Below are positions 27,073 through 37,997 of a stretch of 64,000 bases of DNA, piece after piece. The notes under the pieces were generated by a model that saw nothing but the letters and a program-made list of their open reading frames with translations, was not told the origin of the DNA and searched no databases. The stretch comes from Thalassotalea algicola (GTDB lineage Bacteria; Pseudomonadota; Gammaproteobacteria; Enterobacterales; Alteromonadaceae). Each line of letters opens with the position of its first letter. Within the stretch, counting starts at the first letter, position 1. The stretch covers positions 434,001-498,000 of the forward strand of contig NZ_JABBXH010000001.1 of assembly GCF_012932965.1 (NCBI RefSeq). Reading direction: 5' to 3'. A program made the position numbers and the translations under genes.

Positions 27073-27241
27073 TTGATTCTCTCTTTACTACTTCCGGTTT
27101 AATACCAGCGTAAACACTTAATGTATCAATGTAAATTACAAATCACAGCATCGAATAAAATGTCAAAAGCAAAATTAGCTGCAAAGCATGACATATATTG
27201 ATTTTAGCCTGATTTTCATTCAGAATAGCCGCCCATTTTAC

Positions 27242-27271
27242 TCTGCTTGATAATAAGAGTTATCAAGCAGA
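27242..27271. repeat. Perfect 12-bp inverted repeat upstream of folE2
   Basis: TCTGCTTGATAA and TTATCAAGCAGA pair perfectly around TAAGAG. It lies 54 bases before the folE2 start. It may be a transcription factor operator or a 5' UTR hairpin. It is not the Zur consensus often found at folE2 genes. Confidence 0.6.
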
Positions 27272-27324
27272 ACAAGTTAGTAAGTAAACTAGCTATATAT
27301 TGTATTAAGTTTTGCGGAGAACCA

Positions 27325-28251
27325 ATGCCAACATCTATGCCTGATATCGCCAACCATACTACGGCTCAAACTGAAGGTAAGTTGGACTGGGTCGGTATGA
27401 ACAATATTGAAATGCCAATGATGGTAGCAGCTAAAGGGCAACCTGAAAAAATGGTTTCAGCTCATATAGACGCATACGTAAACTTAAAAGAACCTGAAGC
27501 TAAAGGCATTCATATGTCTCGCCTTTATTTACTACTTGATGATCTATCAAATAATAATGTACTTAATTATCAAAGTTTAGTCTCTTTACTAGACGGGTTT
27601 ATCACTTCTCATCAAGAACTGAGTGATAACGCTAAGGTACAATTTCGGTTCGAATACCATTTAAGACGTAAGTCTTTAATTAGCGGAAAACAAGGCTGGA
27701 AAGCATACCCAGTAACACTTACTGGTAATCTAAATCAAGGCAAACTAGAAATTGAACTAGGTATTGAAGTTCGTTATTCATCGACTTGTCCATGTTCTGC
27801 TGCCTTGGCTCGCCAATTGATTCAACAAGCATTTCTAAGCAAGTTTGAAGAACAAACCTCTGTAGACAAAGAAGCCATCCACGAATGGCTAGGTAGTTCA
27901 GATGGGATAGTGGCAACGCCACATAGCCAACGTTCAATTGCCGAAGTAAAAGTAAAGCTAAACAGTAATGTTACTGAGTTCCCTATTACTGAGCTTGTGA
28001 ACATTTTAGAAAATACACTCCAAACACCGGTCCAAGCAGCCGTAAAAAGAGAAGACGAACAAGAATTCGCGAGACTGAATGGTCAAAACTTAATGTTTTG
28101 TGAAGATGCAGCACGCAAACTACAACATGCAATGAATCAATCTAGCGATTTTGACGATTTTTGGCTTAAAGTGAATCACCTTGAATCATTACATGCACAT
28201 GATGCAGTCAGTATCACGACGAAAGGGATCCAAGGCGGCTACCAGCCTTAA
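27325..28251 (+). CDS. folE2: GTP cyclohydrolase I type 2 (FolE2)
   Basis: 308 residues. Converts GTP to dihydroneopterin triphosphate, the first step of folate synthesis, with loose metal needs, so it can replace zinc-dependent FolE. Family signatures are [33 protein letters not shown], the metal-binding CPC at residues 155-157 ([12 protein letters not shown]) and TPHSQRS. The frame is open 26 codons further up, but GGAGA sits just before the ATG at 27325 and the shorter product fits the family. A terminator follows. Confidence 0.93.
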   Translation: MPTSMPDIANHTTAQTEGKLDWVGMNNIEMPMMVAAKGQPEKMVSAHIDAYVNLKEPEAKGIHMSRLYLLLDDLSNNNVLNYQSLVSLLDGFITSHQELSDNAKVQFRFEYHLRRKSLISGKQGWKAYPVTLTGNLNQGKLEIELGIEVRYSSTCPCSAALARQLIQQAFLSKFEEQTSVDKEAIHEWLGSSDGIVATPHSQRSIAEVKVKLNSNVTEFPITELVNILENTLQTPVQAAVKREDEQEFARLNGQNLMFCEDAARKLQHAMNQSSDFDDFWLKVNHLESLHAHDAVSITTKGIQGGYQP

Positions 28252-28268
28252 ATTGACTTCCGAATAAT

Positions 28269-28292
28269 AGCCCGCTTTAAGCGGGCTTTTTT
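28269..28292 (+). terminator. Rho-independent terminator after folE2
   Basis: AGCCCGCT, a three-base loop and AGCGGGCT, followed by TTTTTT; 18 bases after the stop. Confidence 0.88.
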
Positions 28293-28454
28293 GTATTTAC
28301 TCCATTGTAGTTTTATTCAATAAAATCTAATTCAGTATTCATTCAATTAATGTTGAACATCTGTAACCTCACACACCTTAAATGTAGTTTTATTTCATTT
28401 TAAGACTAAAGTATAAGAACGATGCCCTTTTTTGGCTCAAAAAACCTACATTTT

Positions 28455-28484
28455 AATTGCCAAATGCCTCCGTTTGGCGCAATT
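28455..28484. repeat. Imperfect hairpin in the gltB upstream region
   Basis: AATTGCCAAA and TTTGGC(GC)AATT pair with a two-base bulge around TGCCTCCG, about 190 bases before gltB. No assigned function; it could lie in the promoter region or 5' leader. Confidence 0.45.
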
Positions 28485-28556
28485 ACATATGATAACCATT
28501 CTTATTATGTAAATTAATTACGAGCAAATACTCTATAAATGTTGACGAACTTATCA

Positions 28557-28578
28557 TTTGTGGTTAGTGTTTGTGGTT
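28557..28578. repeat. Direct repeat upstream of gltB
   Basis: TTTGTGGTT occurs at 28557-28565 and 28570-28578, a 13-base period, about 100 bases before the gltB start. It is a candidate binding site for an activator. The rest of the 380-base gap (28293-28676) shows no gene. Confidence 0.4.
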
Positions 28579-28676
28579 CGCTTTTGGCGAAAATGGGTAT
28601 ATTTATTCACAATTCTTATCGTTTTATTCGTACCCTAGCCTGATAACTGCGGAATAATAAATGCTTGGAGAAAAAG

Positions 28677-31600
28677 ATGCAGCTATATGATCCTAATTCG
28701 CAAAAAGACAATTGTGGTTTTGGTTTAATTGCTCACCAAAAGGGTGAAGCAAGTCACAAATTGATTAAGACAGCAATTAGCGCACTCGATCGTATGCAGC
28801 ACCGTGGTGGTATTGCTGCAGATGGAAAAACAGGTGATGGTTGTGGCTTATTAATGCAAAAGCCGGATAGTTTTTTCCGCGCAGTTGCTGAAGAAAATGG
28901 CTGGCAACTTGGTCGTAAATACGGCATTGGTATGGTGTTTTTAAACCCTGATCCTGTAATCGCCGCTGAATCTAAAAAAATATTCGAAGAAGAATTATCA
29001 AGAGAAACATTAACTATTGTCGGATGGCGTATAGTTCCAACTGATAAATCAATACTAGGTCCTATTGCAGCAGGCAACTTACCGGCAATAGAGCAAATAT
29101 TTGTTGATGCGCCTCCAGGTTGGCGTAATCGTGATCTAGAACGCCGCTTGTATATGGCACGTCGTCGTGCAGAAAAACGCATCACTGATGAAAAATTCTA
29201 TATTGCTAGTCTTTCTTGTTTAGTGACTATCTACAAAGGCTTAATGATGCCGGTAGATTTACCAAACTTCTATTTAGACTTAGCAGATATCCGTTTACAA
29301 AGTGCTATTTGTGTATTCCATCAGCGATTTTCGACTAATACATCACCACAATGGCATTTGGCACAGCCTTTCCGCTATTTGGCACATAATGGTGAAATTA
29401 ATACGATTAAGGGGAATCGCCAATGGGCTCGCGCTCGTACATACCGTTTTAATTCCCCACTGTTACCTGACCTAAAAGATGCGGCACCATTTGTAAATGA
29501 AAGTGGCTCTGATTCATCATCGTTAGATAACATGCTTGAATTATTCCTAGCAGGAGGCATGGACCTATACCGCGCGATGCGCTTGCTTGTGCCGCCAGCA
29601 TGGCAAAATAACCCAACTATGGATGATGACTTAAGAGCTTTTTACGAGTTTAACTCTATGCATATGGAGCCTTGGGACGGTCCTGCAGGTATTGTGATGA
29701 CTAATGGTCGCCATGTCGCCTGCAATTTAGATCGCAACGGTTTACGCCCCGCACGCTATGTTATTACTCGAAATGGCTTTATTACCTTAGCATCTGAAGT
29801 TGGCATTTGGGATTATGGTGAAGACGAGGTACTTGAAAAAGGCCGAGTTGGCCCTGGTGAAATGCTAGCGATCGATACCTACACTGGCACTATTTTTAAC
29901 AGTGCTGATATAGATAAAGAATTAAAAGTACGTCACCCATATCGCGAATGGCTCAATAAGAATATTCGCCGTTTAGTACCGTTTGATCAATTGGAAGCAA
30001 ATCTAATTGGAACACGAGTATTTAACGATGAAGAAATGATGCAATACCACAAGCTATTTAACTATAGCTATGAAGAAATTAATCAAGTGGTTAAAGTATT
30101 AGCTGAAAATGGTCAAGAAGCTACTGGCTCTATGGGTGATGATACACCGATGGCTGTGCTTTCAAGCAAACCACGAACACTTTACGATTATTTCCGTCAG
30201 CAGTTTGCACAAGTAACCAATCCACCGATCGATCCGTTACGTGAACGCTATGTCATGTCTTTGTCTACCTGTATTGGTCGCGAACATAACGTATTTAACG
30301 AAACGACAGGCCATGCCGATCGTATTATTTTTGAAACACCAGTATTAATGTATACCGGCTTAAAACAGCTACGCGAGCTTGATCAAGAGCACTACCGCAG
30401 TGATACATTAACTTTGCATTATGATCCTGAAGAAGGTCTAGAAGCAGCAGTTAAACGCTTATGTGATGAAGCCGAAGATTTAGTCCGAAACCACAATACC
30501 GTTATTTTAGTATTATCAGATCGTCAAATTTATCCAGGTTTAGTGCCTATTCCGGCGGCTATGGCAGTCGGCGCAGTTCAAAAACGTTTAGTTGATCAAC
30601 AATTACGCTGTGACTCTAACATCATTGTTGAAACTGCATCGGCAAGAGACTCACATCAATTTGCGGTATTACTCGGTTTAGGTGCTACAGCTGTTTACCC
30701 ATTCCTTGCATTTGAAACCATTGAACAAATGGTAGAGAAAGGTCAAATTGAACTCACTGCTCGCGAAGCAATACAAAATTATCGCAACGGTATTAATAAA
30801 GGTTTATTAAAAATCTTATCTAAAATGGGCATTTCAACCATTGCCAGTTACCGCTGTGCAGGCTTATTTGAAGTAATAGGCCTTAATGACAATATCATGA
30901 AATATTGCTTCCCTGATATTCCAAGTCGACTTCAAGGTGCTGATTTTGTTGATATTGAACAAGACAATCTCAACCTTGCTCGTCGCGCATTTTTACCACA
31001 TCAAAAAGTTAATCATGGCGGTTTACTAAAGTATGTTCACGGTGGTGAATACCATGCCTTTAATCCAGATGTGGTTAAAAATATACAAGACGCTGTGCGC
31101 TCAGGTAATTATGACGATTACCGTAAGTTTGCTGACGAAGTAAATAATCGCCCGATAGCAACGCTACGTGATTTACTCGCACTAAAAGATGATACGCAAG
31201 CCATTGATATTTCAAAGGTTGAATCTGATACTGAAATGTTCAAACGCTTTGACAGTGCCGCAATGTCAATTGGTGCATTAAGCCCTGAAGCTCACGAAGC
31301 GCTCGCAATTGCAATGAACCGTTTAGGTGGTTTCTCAAATTCAGGTGAAGGTGGTGAAGACGAGCGCCGATTTGGAACTGTGAAGAATTCGCGCATTAAG
31401 CAAATCGCTTCAGGTCGCTTTGGTGTGACAGCACATTACTTAGTCAATGCTGACGTGTTACAAATTAAAGTGGCTCAAGGTGCAAAACCTGGAGAAGGTG
31501 GTCAATTACCCGGTGATAAAGTAACTCCATTAATTGCGAAGTTAAGATTCTCGGTGCCTGGTGTTACACTAATTTCTCCACCACCACACCACGACATATA

Positions 31601-33137
31601 TTCAATCGAAGATTTAGCCCAGCTAATTTTCGATTTAAAGCAAGTAAATCCAAGAGCGGTAATTTCTGTAAAATTAGTTTCTGGGCCAGGTGTTGGCACA
31701 ATTGCTTCAGGTGTAGCCAAAGCATATGCAGATTTTATTACGATTTCAGGTTACGACGGTGGTACCGGCGCAAGCCCATTAACTTCAGTAAAATACGCTG
31801 GTTGTCCTTGGGAATTAGGCTTAGCTGAAGCTCACCAATCTCTAGTCGATAACGGTCTTCGCCACAAAGTACGTCTACAAGTAGATGGCGGTTTAAAAAC
31901 CGGTTTAGATATTGTTAAAGCCGCGATTTTAGGTGCTGAAAGCTTTGGATTTGGTACCGTACCAATGATCACTTTAGGTTGTAAATTCCTACGTATTTGC
32001 CATTTAAACAACTGTGCCACAGGCGTTGCTACGCAAGATGAAGTGCTACGTGAAGAGTACTTTAAAGGCTTACCTGAACAAGTAATGAATTACTTTAAGT
32101 TTGTTGCACAAGATGTACGTGAAATCTTAGCCCAATTAGGCGTTGAAAGCCTAACAGACATTATAGGCCGTACCGATTTGTTGGTACCACTGAAAGGTAT
32201 TAGCGCAAAACAGCAAAAACTCGATTTATCACCAATTATTGCGCCTGTTGTAGCAGGTGAGCATACGGCGTTGCACCAAACTGAAGAGAACGCTCCTTTT
32301 GATGAAGCATTGCTAAATAAACAAATGCTAGGTGCAGCAAGTGATGCGGTATCTCATAAAACTGGCGGTGAATTTAGATTCAATATAAATAACACCGATC
32401 GCTCAGTTGGTGCGGCGCTTTCAGGTGAAATTGCCAAACAACATGGCGATCAAGGGATGGCTACGAACCCCGTGAAAATTCACCTATCAGGTACTGCTGG
32501 CCAAAGCTTCGGTGTATGGAATACTGGCGGTCTAGAAATGACCTTAACTGGCGATGCTAACGATTATGTGGGTAAAGGTATGTCTGGTGGTAAGTTGACA
32601 ATTAAGCCGCCAAAAGGCGTTGAATATGAAACCCATCAAACCATGATCATGGGTAATACCTGTTTATATGGTGCTACCGGTGGAAAGCTATATGCTTGTG
32701 GTCGCGCTGGCGAACGCTTTGGTGTTCGTAATTCAGGCGCCCATGCGGTTGTTGAAGGCACCGGCGATCACACTTGTGAATATATGACTGGCGGTATTGT
32801 TACAGTATTAGGTGATGTTGGCTTAAACTTCGGCGCAGGTATGACAGGTGGTTTTGCCTACGTATTAGACGAAGCAGACGATTTAGCTATTCGTTTAAAT
32901 AACGAGTCAATTGAAATGTTGGCTATTGAAGATTTAGTGATTCATCAAGAGCACTTACGCGGCATTATCAATCAACACTTTGAAGAAACAGGTAGCTTAC
33001 GAGCACAAGCTATTTTGAAAGAGTTTGATACCTTCTCGAGTAAGTTCAAACTCATTAAGCCAAAAGCTACCGATGTTAAATCGTTACTTGGCCACAAAAG
33101 CCGTTCTTCAGCAGAATTACGTGTTCAAGCGCAATAA
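28677..33137 (+). CDS. gltB: Glutamate synthase (NADPH) large subunit
   Basis: 1486 residues, the alpha subunit of NADPH-GOGAT, which forms two glutamates from glutamine and 2-oxoglutarate. The N-terminal glutamine amidotransferase domain is expected to mature by removal of a 12-residue propeptide to expose Cys13 (DNCGFGLIAHQKGE). Then come the central and FMN-binding synthase domains (GGFSNSGEGGEDERRFG, QVDGGLKTGLDIVKAA), a 3Fe-4S cluster region (CKFLRICHLNNCATGVA), and the beta-helix GXGXG domain at the end. The ATG at 28677 follows GGAGA. It is 19 bases upstream of gltD. Confidence 0.97.
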   Translation: MQLYDPNSQKDNCGFGLIAHQKGEASHKLIKTAISALDRMQHRGGIAADGKTGDGCGLLMQKPDSFFRAVAEENGWQLGRKYGIGMVFLNPDPVIAAESKKIFEEELSRETLTIVGWRIVPTDKSILGPIAAGNLPAIEQIFVDAPPGWRNRDLERRLYMARRRAEKRITDEKFYIASLSCLVTIYKGLMMPVDLPNFYLDLADIRLQSAICVFHQRFSTNTSPQWHLAQPFRYLAHNGEINTIKGNRQWARARTYRFNSPLLPDLKDAAPFVNESGSDSSSLDNMLELFLAGGMDLYRAMRLLVPPAWQNNPTMDDDLRAFYEFNSMHMEPWDGPAGIVMTNGRHVACNLDRNGLRPARYVITRNGFITLASEVGIWDYGEDEVLEKGRVGPGEMLAIDTYTGTIFNSADIDKELKVRHPYREWLNKNIRRLVPFDQLEANLIGTRVFNDEEMMQYHKLFNYSYEEINQVVKVLAENGQEATGSMGDDTPMAVLSSKPRTLYDYFRQQFAQVTNPPIDPLRERYVMSLSTCIGREHNVFNETTGHADRIIFETPVLMYTGLKQLRELDQEHYRSDTLTLHYDPEEGLEAAVKRLCDEAEDLVRNHNTVILVLSDRQIYPGLVPIPAAMAVGAVQKRLVDQQLRCDSNIIVETASARDSHQFAVLLGLGATAVYPFLAFETIEQMVEKGQIELTAREAIQNYRNGINKGLLKILSKMGISTIASYRCAGLFEVIGLNDNIMKYCFPDIPSRLQGADFVDIEQDNLNLARRAFLPHQKVNHGGLLKYVHGGEYHAFNPDVVKNIQDAVRSGNYDDYRKFADEVNNRPIATLRDLLALKDDTQAIDISKVESDTEMFKRFDSAAMSIGALSPEAHEALAIAMNRLGGFSNSGEGGEDERRFGTVKNSRIKQIASGRFGVTAHYLVNADVLQIKVAQGAKPGEGGQLPGDKVTPLIAKLRFSVPGVTLISPPPHHDIYSIEDLAQLIFDLKQVNPRAVISVKLVSGPGVGTIASGVAKAYADFITISGYDGGTGASPLTSVKYAGCPWELGLAEAHQSLVDNGLRHKVRLQVDGGLKTGLDIVKAAILGAESFGFGTVPMITLGCKFLRICHLNNCATGVATQDEVLREEYFKGLPEQVMNYFKFVAQDVREILAQLGVESLTDIIGRTDLLVPLKGISAKQQKLDLSPIIAPVVAGEHTALHQTEENAPFDEALLNKQMLGAASDAVSHKTGGEFRFNINNTDRSVGAALSGEIAKQHGDQGMATNPVKIHLSGTAGQSFGVWNTGGLEMTLTGDANDYVGKGMSGGKLTIKPPKGVEYETHQTMIMGNTCLYGATGGKLYACGRAGERFGVRNSGAHAVVEGTGDHTCEYMTGGIVTVLGDVGLNFGAGMTGGFAYVLDEADDLAIRLNNESIEMLAIEDLVIHQEHLRGIINQHFEETGSLRAQAILKEFDTFSSKFKLIKPKATDVKSLLGHKSRSSAELRVQAQ

Positions 33138-33141
33138 GTAA

Positions 33142-34590
<1,449 letters not shown>

Positions 34591-34605
34591 TCATCCTTAC
34601 GCTAT

Positions 34606-34636
34606 AAAAAAAGGCTATGCATTGCATAGCCTTTTT
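34606..34636 (+). terminator. Terminator after gltBD
   Basis: AAAAAGGCTATGCA and TGCATAGCCTTTTT form a long stem ending in a T-run, 16 bases after the gltD stop; symmetric enough to act on both strands. Confidence 0.88.
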
Positions 34637-34726
34637 CGTTTTCTAAACCAATAAGACCATAGTAGAATGTAAACACTTTGTAACACTGCTATAATTACTA
34701 AGCGTATAGTTACAGAGAAGTCATGC

Positions 34727-36529
34727 GTGCAGCAGATAAAAAAACAAAACATTAGAGCTATTTTACTTATTTCAGTATTTATGAGTGCTGTTGTTTTTCT
34801 TTCCGTTATTGCCCTTTATCAAATAAAATCAAGCACTACTGAGCAAGTCAGAGAAAACTTACAAACCCTGCTGCTAACCATTCAAGAAGCCCATCACATC
34901 CTAGTTGAGCAAAGACGTTTTGCATTAGAAAGCATTTCTGAAAATGAAAGTGTCATTAAACTTACTCAAGATTTGATTCACGATTATCAAGGTGACAAGC
35001 CACTTGTACAAAGTAAGTACCTGACTGAATTTCGACAGCTTTTAGCGCCTATTTTAGAAAATTTTGGCGATCAGGGATTCTTCATTATCGCACCTGATAA
35101 CATCAGCATTGCTTCTATGCGTAATAGTAATCTAGGTACGGTCAACTTAATTGCACAGCAAAACCCAGAATTACTAGCTAGGGTATTTGATAAAGGCGAA
35201 GCTGTTTTTATTCCCCCTATTCGATCAGACGTCCCGATCAATAATCAAAAATTGCAGCGAATTAGCATCGATGCCACTATGTTTATCGTTTCACCTATAT
35301 TCGATGAGAGCCTTTCAGTAATCGCTGCAATCGCAATTCGTATTAACCCGATGACTTATTTTTCTAGTGTTACGACGCTAGGGCGAGTAGGAGAAACTGG
35401 AGAGACATACGCATTTGATAAATCTGGTACCTTGCTAACCGAGAGCCGGTTTGTTGAGCAGTTACGTAAGCTTAGCATGCTCGATTATGGTGAGAACAGC
35501 ATCTTTAATATTCAACTTAAAGATCCGGGTGGTAACCTATTAAAAGGATTTAAACCGACACTTAGTTATGAACAATTACCGCTAACCTATATGGCTCAAC
35601 AAGCCACTTCTGGAAAAAGTGGGGTTAATACTCAAGGCTATCGAGATTATCGTGGTGTTAATGTTATTGGCGCATGGATTTGGGATGAGAACTTCCAATT
35701 CGGTGTAGCGACAGAGATCAATACCCAGGAGGCCTTACAGCCTTATTTTAAAACTCGGAATACTTTTATCATGGTAATCACGATCACCATGATTTTATGC
35801 CTGTTAATGCTAAAATTTTTGTTCCGAGTGCAACGCCAATTTCAGGCTAAAATTCTTCAAACAAATGCTGATCTCGAAGTCAGGGTACTTAAAAGAACTT
35901 CGGATTTGGAAGATGCAAAAGAAGCTTTATCTCAGGTAAACCAAGAGTTAGCCGTTTTAGCCATTACAGATGGTTTAACAGGTCTACACAACAGACGACA
36001 CTTTGATAATCAGTTTAATCTAGAATGGCAACGATGTTTACGTGATGGAAAGTCCATTGCCATTATCTTATTTGATATTGATTACTTTAAACAATATAAC
36101 GACTTCTACGGCCACTTAATGGGTGATATTTGCCTGAAAAATATTGGTACGCTATTGATGGAAGCTAATATCACCAAACGACCAAGCGACATTATTGCAC
36201 GATATGGCGGTGAAGAATTTATTGTTATGTTGAGTAATACTAATCACGAGTATTGCCAGCAAGCAGCACAAGCTATTTGCGACAATATACGAGAACTAGG
36301 TGTGCCGCATGAGCGTTCAGAAAGCAATAATCAAAACGTCGTTACAGTAAGTGTTGGTTATATCGTCTCGAACCAACTAAAAGGCTTACGGCCAAACCAA
36401 CTCGTTGCCCGTGCAGATAAAGCGTTATATCAAGCCAAAAGTCGAGGACGAAATACTGTCGTTGAATTCTTTGAAAGCGATCATGCAAATATCTCAAATA
36501 TTCATGATCGCCCTTCTGAACGGAAATAA
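34727..36529 (+). CDS. Membrane diguanylate cyclase with extracytoplasmic sensor domain
   Basis: 600 residues. TM1 lies near 10-30, a Cache-like periplasmic sensor at about 35-345 (with VGETGETYAFDKSG and YRGVNVIGAW), TM2 near 347-367, a coiled-coil linker, then the GGDEF domain. The active motif is GGEEF at residues 494-498, and RPSD five residues before it is an intact product-inhibition site, so active, feedback-controlled c-di-GMP synthesis is expected. There is no EAL domain. The start is GTG with GAGAAG upstream; an ATG four bases earlier is in another frame and soon meets a stop. Confidence 0.88.
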   Translation: MQQIKKQNIRAILLISVFMSAVVFLSVIALYQIKSSTTEQVRENLQTLLLTIQEAHHILVEQRRFALESISENESVIKLTQDLIHDYQGDKPLVQSKYLTEFRQLLAPILENFGDQGFFIIAPDNISIASMRNSNLGTVNLIAQQNPELLARVFDKGEAVFIPPIRSDVPINNQKLQRISIDATMFIVSPIFDESLSVIAAIAIRINPMTYFSSVTTLGRVGETGETYAFDKSGTLLTESRFVEQLRKLSMLDYGENSIFNIQLKDPGGNLLKGFKPTLSYEQLPLTYMAQQATSGKSGVNTQGYRDYRGVNVIGAWIWDENFQFGVATEINTQEALQPYFKTRNTFIMVITITMILCLLMLKFLFRVQRQFQAKILQTNADLEVRVLKRTSDLEDAKEALSQVNQELAVLAITDGLTGLHNRRHFDNQFNLEWQRCLRDGKSIAIILFDIDYFKQYNDFYGHLMGDICLKNIGTLLMEANITKRPSDIIARYGGEEFIVMLSNTNHEYCQQAAQAICDNIRELGVPHERSESNNQNVVTVSVGYIVSNQLKGLRPNQLVARADKALYQAKSRGRNTVVEFFESDHANISNIHDRPSERK

Positions 36530-36533
36530 GCAA

Positions 36534-37283
36534 TTAACTCATTTTTCGAATTAAGCTTAATGGCGCTACCCGTAAGAACCAATGTAAAATAGCCCAAGGG
36601 TAACTCGGTACAAAGGCATTCGCTTTTTCTTTTTCGATAGCGCTTACCATAGCTTTGCAGCCTGTTTCTGTATCAACAATAAAAGGGACCTTTTCAACTT
36701 TGTCGTTTATCTCGCTGCGAATAAATCCAGGGTGTATACAGGTGATTTGGATTGGTGTATTCATTACATCTATACGAATACCTTCAGACAAACTAGTTAG
36801 TGCCGCTTTTGTCGCTGCGTATACTGTCATTGCACGCCTAAATCCTCGTACCGCACTAATTGAAGAAATATTCACTAAGTGCCCTGAATTTTGAGCTCTA
36901 AAAATTTCCATAGCAGCTTCACACTGAGCAATTGCAGCAATAAAATTTGTTTCTGCCGTTTGTTTATTAGCATGAAAATAACCTGTACCTATAGAAGCGC
37001 CTTTACCCATACCGGCATTAACTATCACGCGATCTAATGTGCCTAACTCTTCTTTAAACTCATTAAATACGCTAAAAACTTGCTCATGATTATTTACATC
37101 AAGTGGCTTAATCAGAACTTGAATATTCGGATTAAGCGCCAACAATTCGCTTTTTAATTCTTCAAGACGTTCGATCCTACGGGCACAAAGAGCGAGATTT
37201 CTGCCCATTTTTGCGAATTCAATCGCCATACCTTTACCTAAACCAGAACTTGCCCCTGTGATTAAAATATTTTGTCTTACCAT
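36534..37283 (-). CDS. Short-chain dehydrogenase/reductase
   Basis: 249-residue SDR with the NAD(P) loop TGASSGLGKGMA, NAGMGKG, catalytic Ser in NISSISAVRG and YAATK for Tyr and Lys, followed by IHPGFIRSEIND. Last gene of a five-gene operon with acyl-CoA dehydrogenase, kinase-like and phosphatase-like proteins. It probably oxidises or reduces a hydroxyacyl or related lipid intermediate; the substrate is unknown. The convergent diguanylate cyclase ends 4 bases away. Confidence 0.83.
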   Translation of the reverse strand: MVRQNILITGASSGLGKGMAIEFAKMGRNLALCARRIERLEELKSELLALNPNIQVLIKPLDVNNHEQVFSVFNEFKEELGTLDRVIVNAGMGKGASIGTGYFHANKQTAETNFIAAIAQCEAAMEIFRAQNSGHLVNISSISAVRGFRRAMTVYAATKAALTSLSEGIRIDVMNTPIQITCIHPGFIRSEINDKVEKVPFIVDTETGCKAMVSAIEKEKANAFVPSYPWAILHWFLRVAPLSLIRKMS

Positions 37284-37298
37284 GATTTAATGCTCTTA

Positions 37299-37997
37299 TT
37301 ATTTGTAAGTTAAAAGGTGATGATATTCTGGCATTTCAAAAGCACTCGTATCATTAATGGTATGTACCATAGCCCCTATCTTAGTAACTTTAATTTTGGT
37401 CACACTACAGTTCGCTATGTTCATGTTTATTTTTAGAAATTCACTATCTGGAATATTGAGCAAAGCCATAATGACAACACTAATAACGCCACCAGAGGTA
37501 AACACTAGGTTGTTTTGTCCCTTCTGTGTAGCGCCAATAACTTTATCTAATGCACTAGCAACTCGTTGCTTAAATGACTGCCAAGACTCATCGTAGTCAT
37601 CAGGGTAGTCTGCTGACATCCAACGCATTAACGCTTGATGAAACACCTGGATAAACATTTGATCGCCATAGCCTTGTTCCTTAAAGACTAAAAGCATTTG
37701 CTCAGGACAGCTAAACCGTTCGTCAAATGCAGCTAATACTTGTTGATGATCAAACTCATTCCAAAGAGACGAGAATTCAGCTTGAGGTTGTTTTTCTAAC
37801 AGGGCATTACAGGTTTGCTCGAAGGTTTGCTTATGCCTTACCATTTCACCAGCAAAAAATTTGCTAGGGACGATATTTTTTGAATTAAAATTTTCACCTA
37901 GTACCTGACCTTGCATTTGACCAAGCGTAGACAAATCATCGTAGTTTTGTTTGCCAAAACTCGCCTGCCCATGACGAATTAAATAAATCATCGACAT
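37299..37997 (-). CDS. Histidine phosphatase family protein
   Basis: 232 residues of the phosphoglycerate-mutase-like superfamily. The catalytic motif LIRHGQASFG is at the N-terminus and the second His lies further in (VFTSGGVISVV replaces the common SHGG form, so the usual HG is altered to SGG, which is worth noting). Its start overlaps the kinase-like gene stop by one base. In this operon it could remove phosphate from a phosphorylated intermediate or act as a small-molecule phosphatase. Whether it is fully active is uncertain given the altered second motif. Confidence 0.78.
   Translation of the reverse strand: MSMIYLIRHGQASFGKQNYDDLSTLGQMQGQVLGENFNSKNIVPSKFFAGEMVRHKQTFEQTCNALLEKQPQAEFSSLWNEFDHQQVLAAFDERFSCPEQMLLVFKEQGYGDQMFIQVFHQALMRWMSADYPDDYDESWQSFKQRVASALDKVIGATQKGQNNLVFTSGGVISVVIMALLNIPDSEFLKINMNIANCSVTKIKVTKIGAMVHTINDTSAFEMPEYHHLLTYK

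Noticed and set aside
28491-28509. Fur-like sequence upstream of gltB
   Set aside because: Only about 13 of 19 matches in AT-rich DNA and no iron link to gltBD.
28754-29185. 143-residue antisense frame in gltB
   Set aside because: Opposite-strand shadow of a highly conserved coding region, with no ribosome site or neighbour context.
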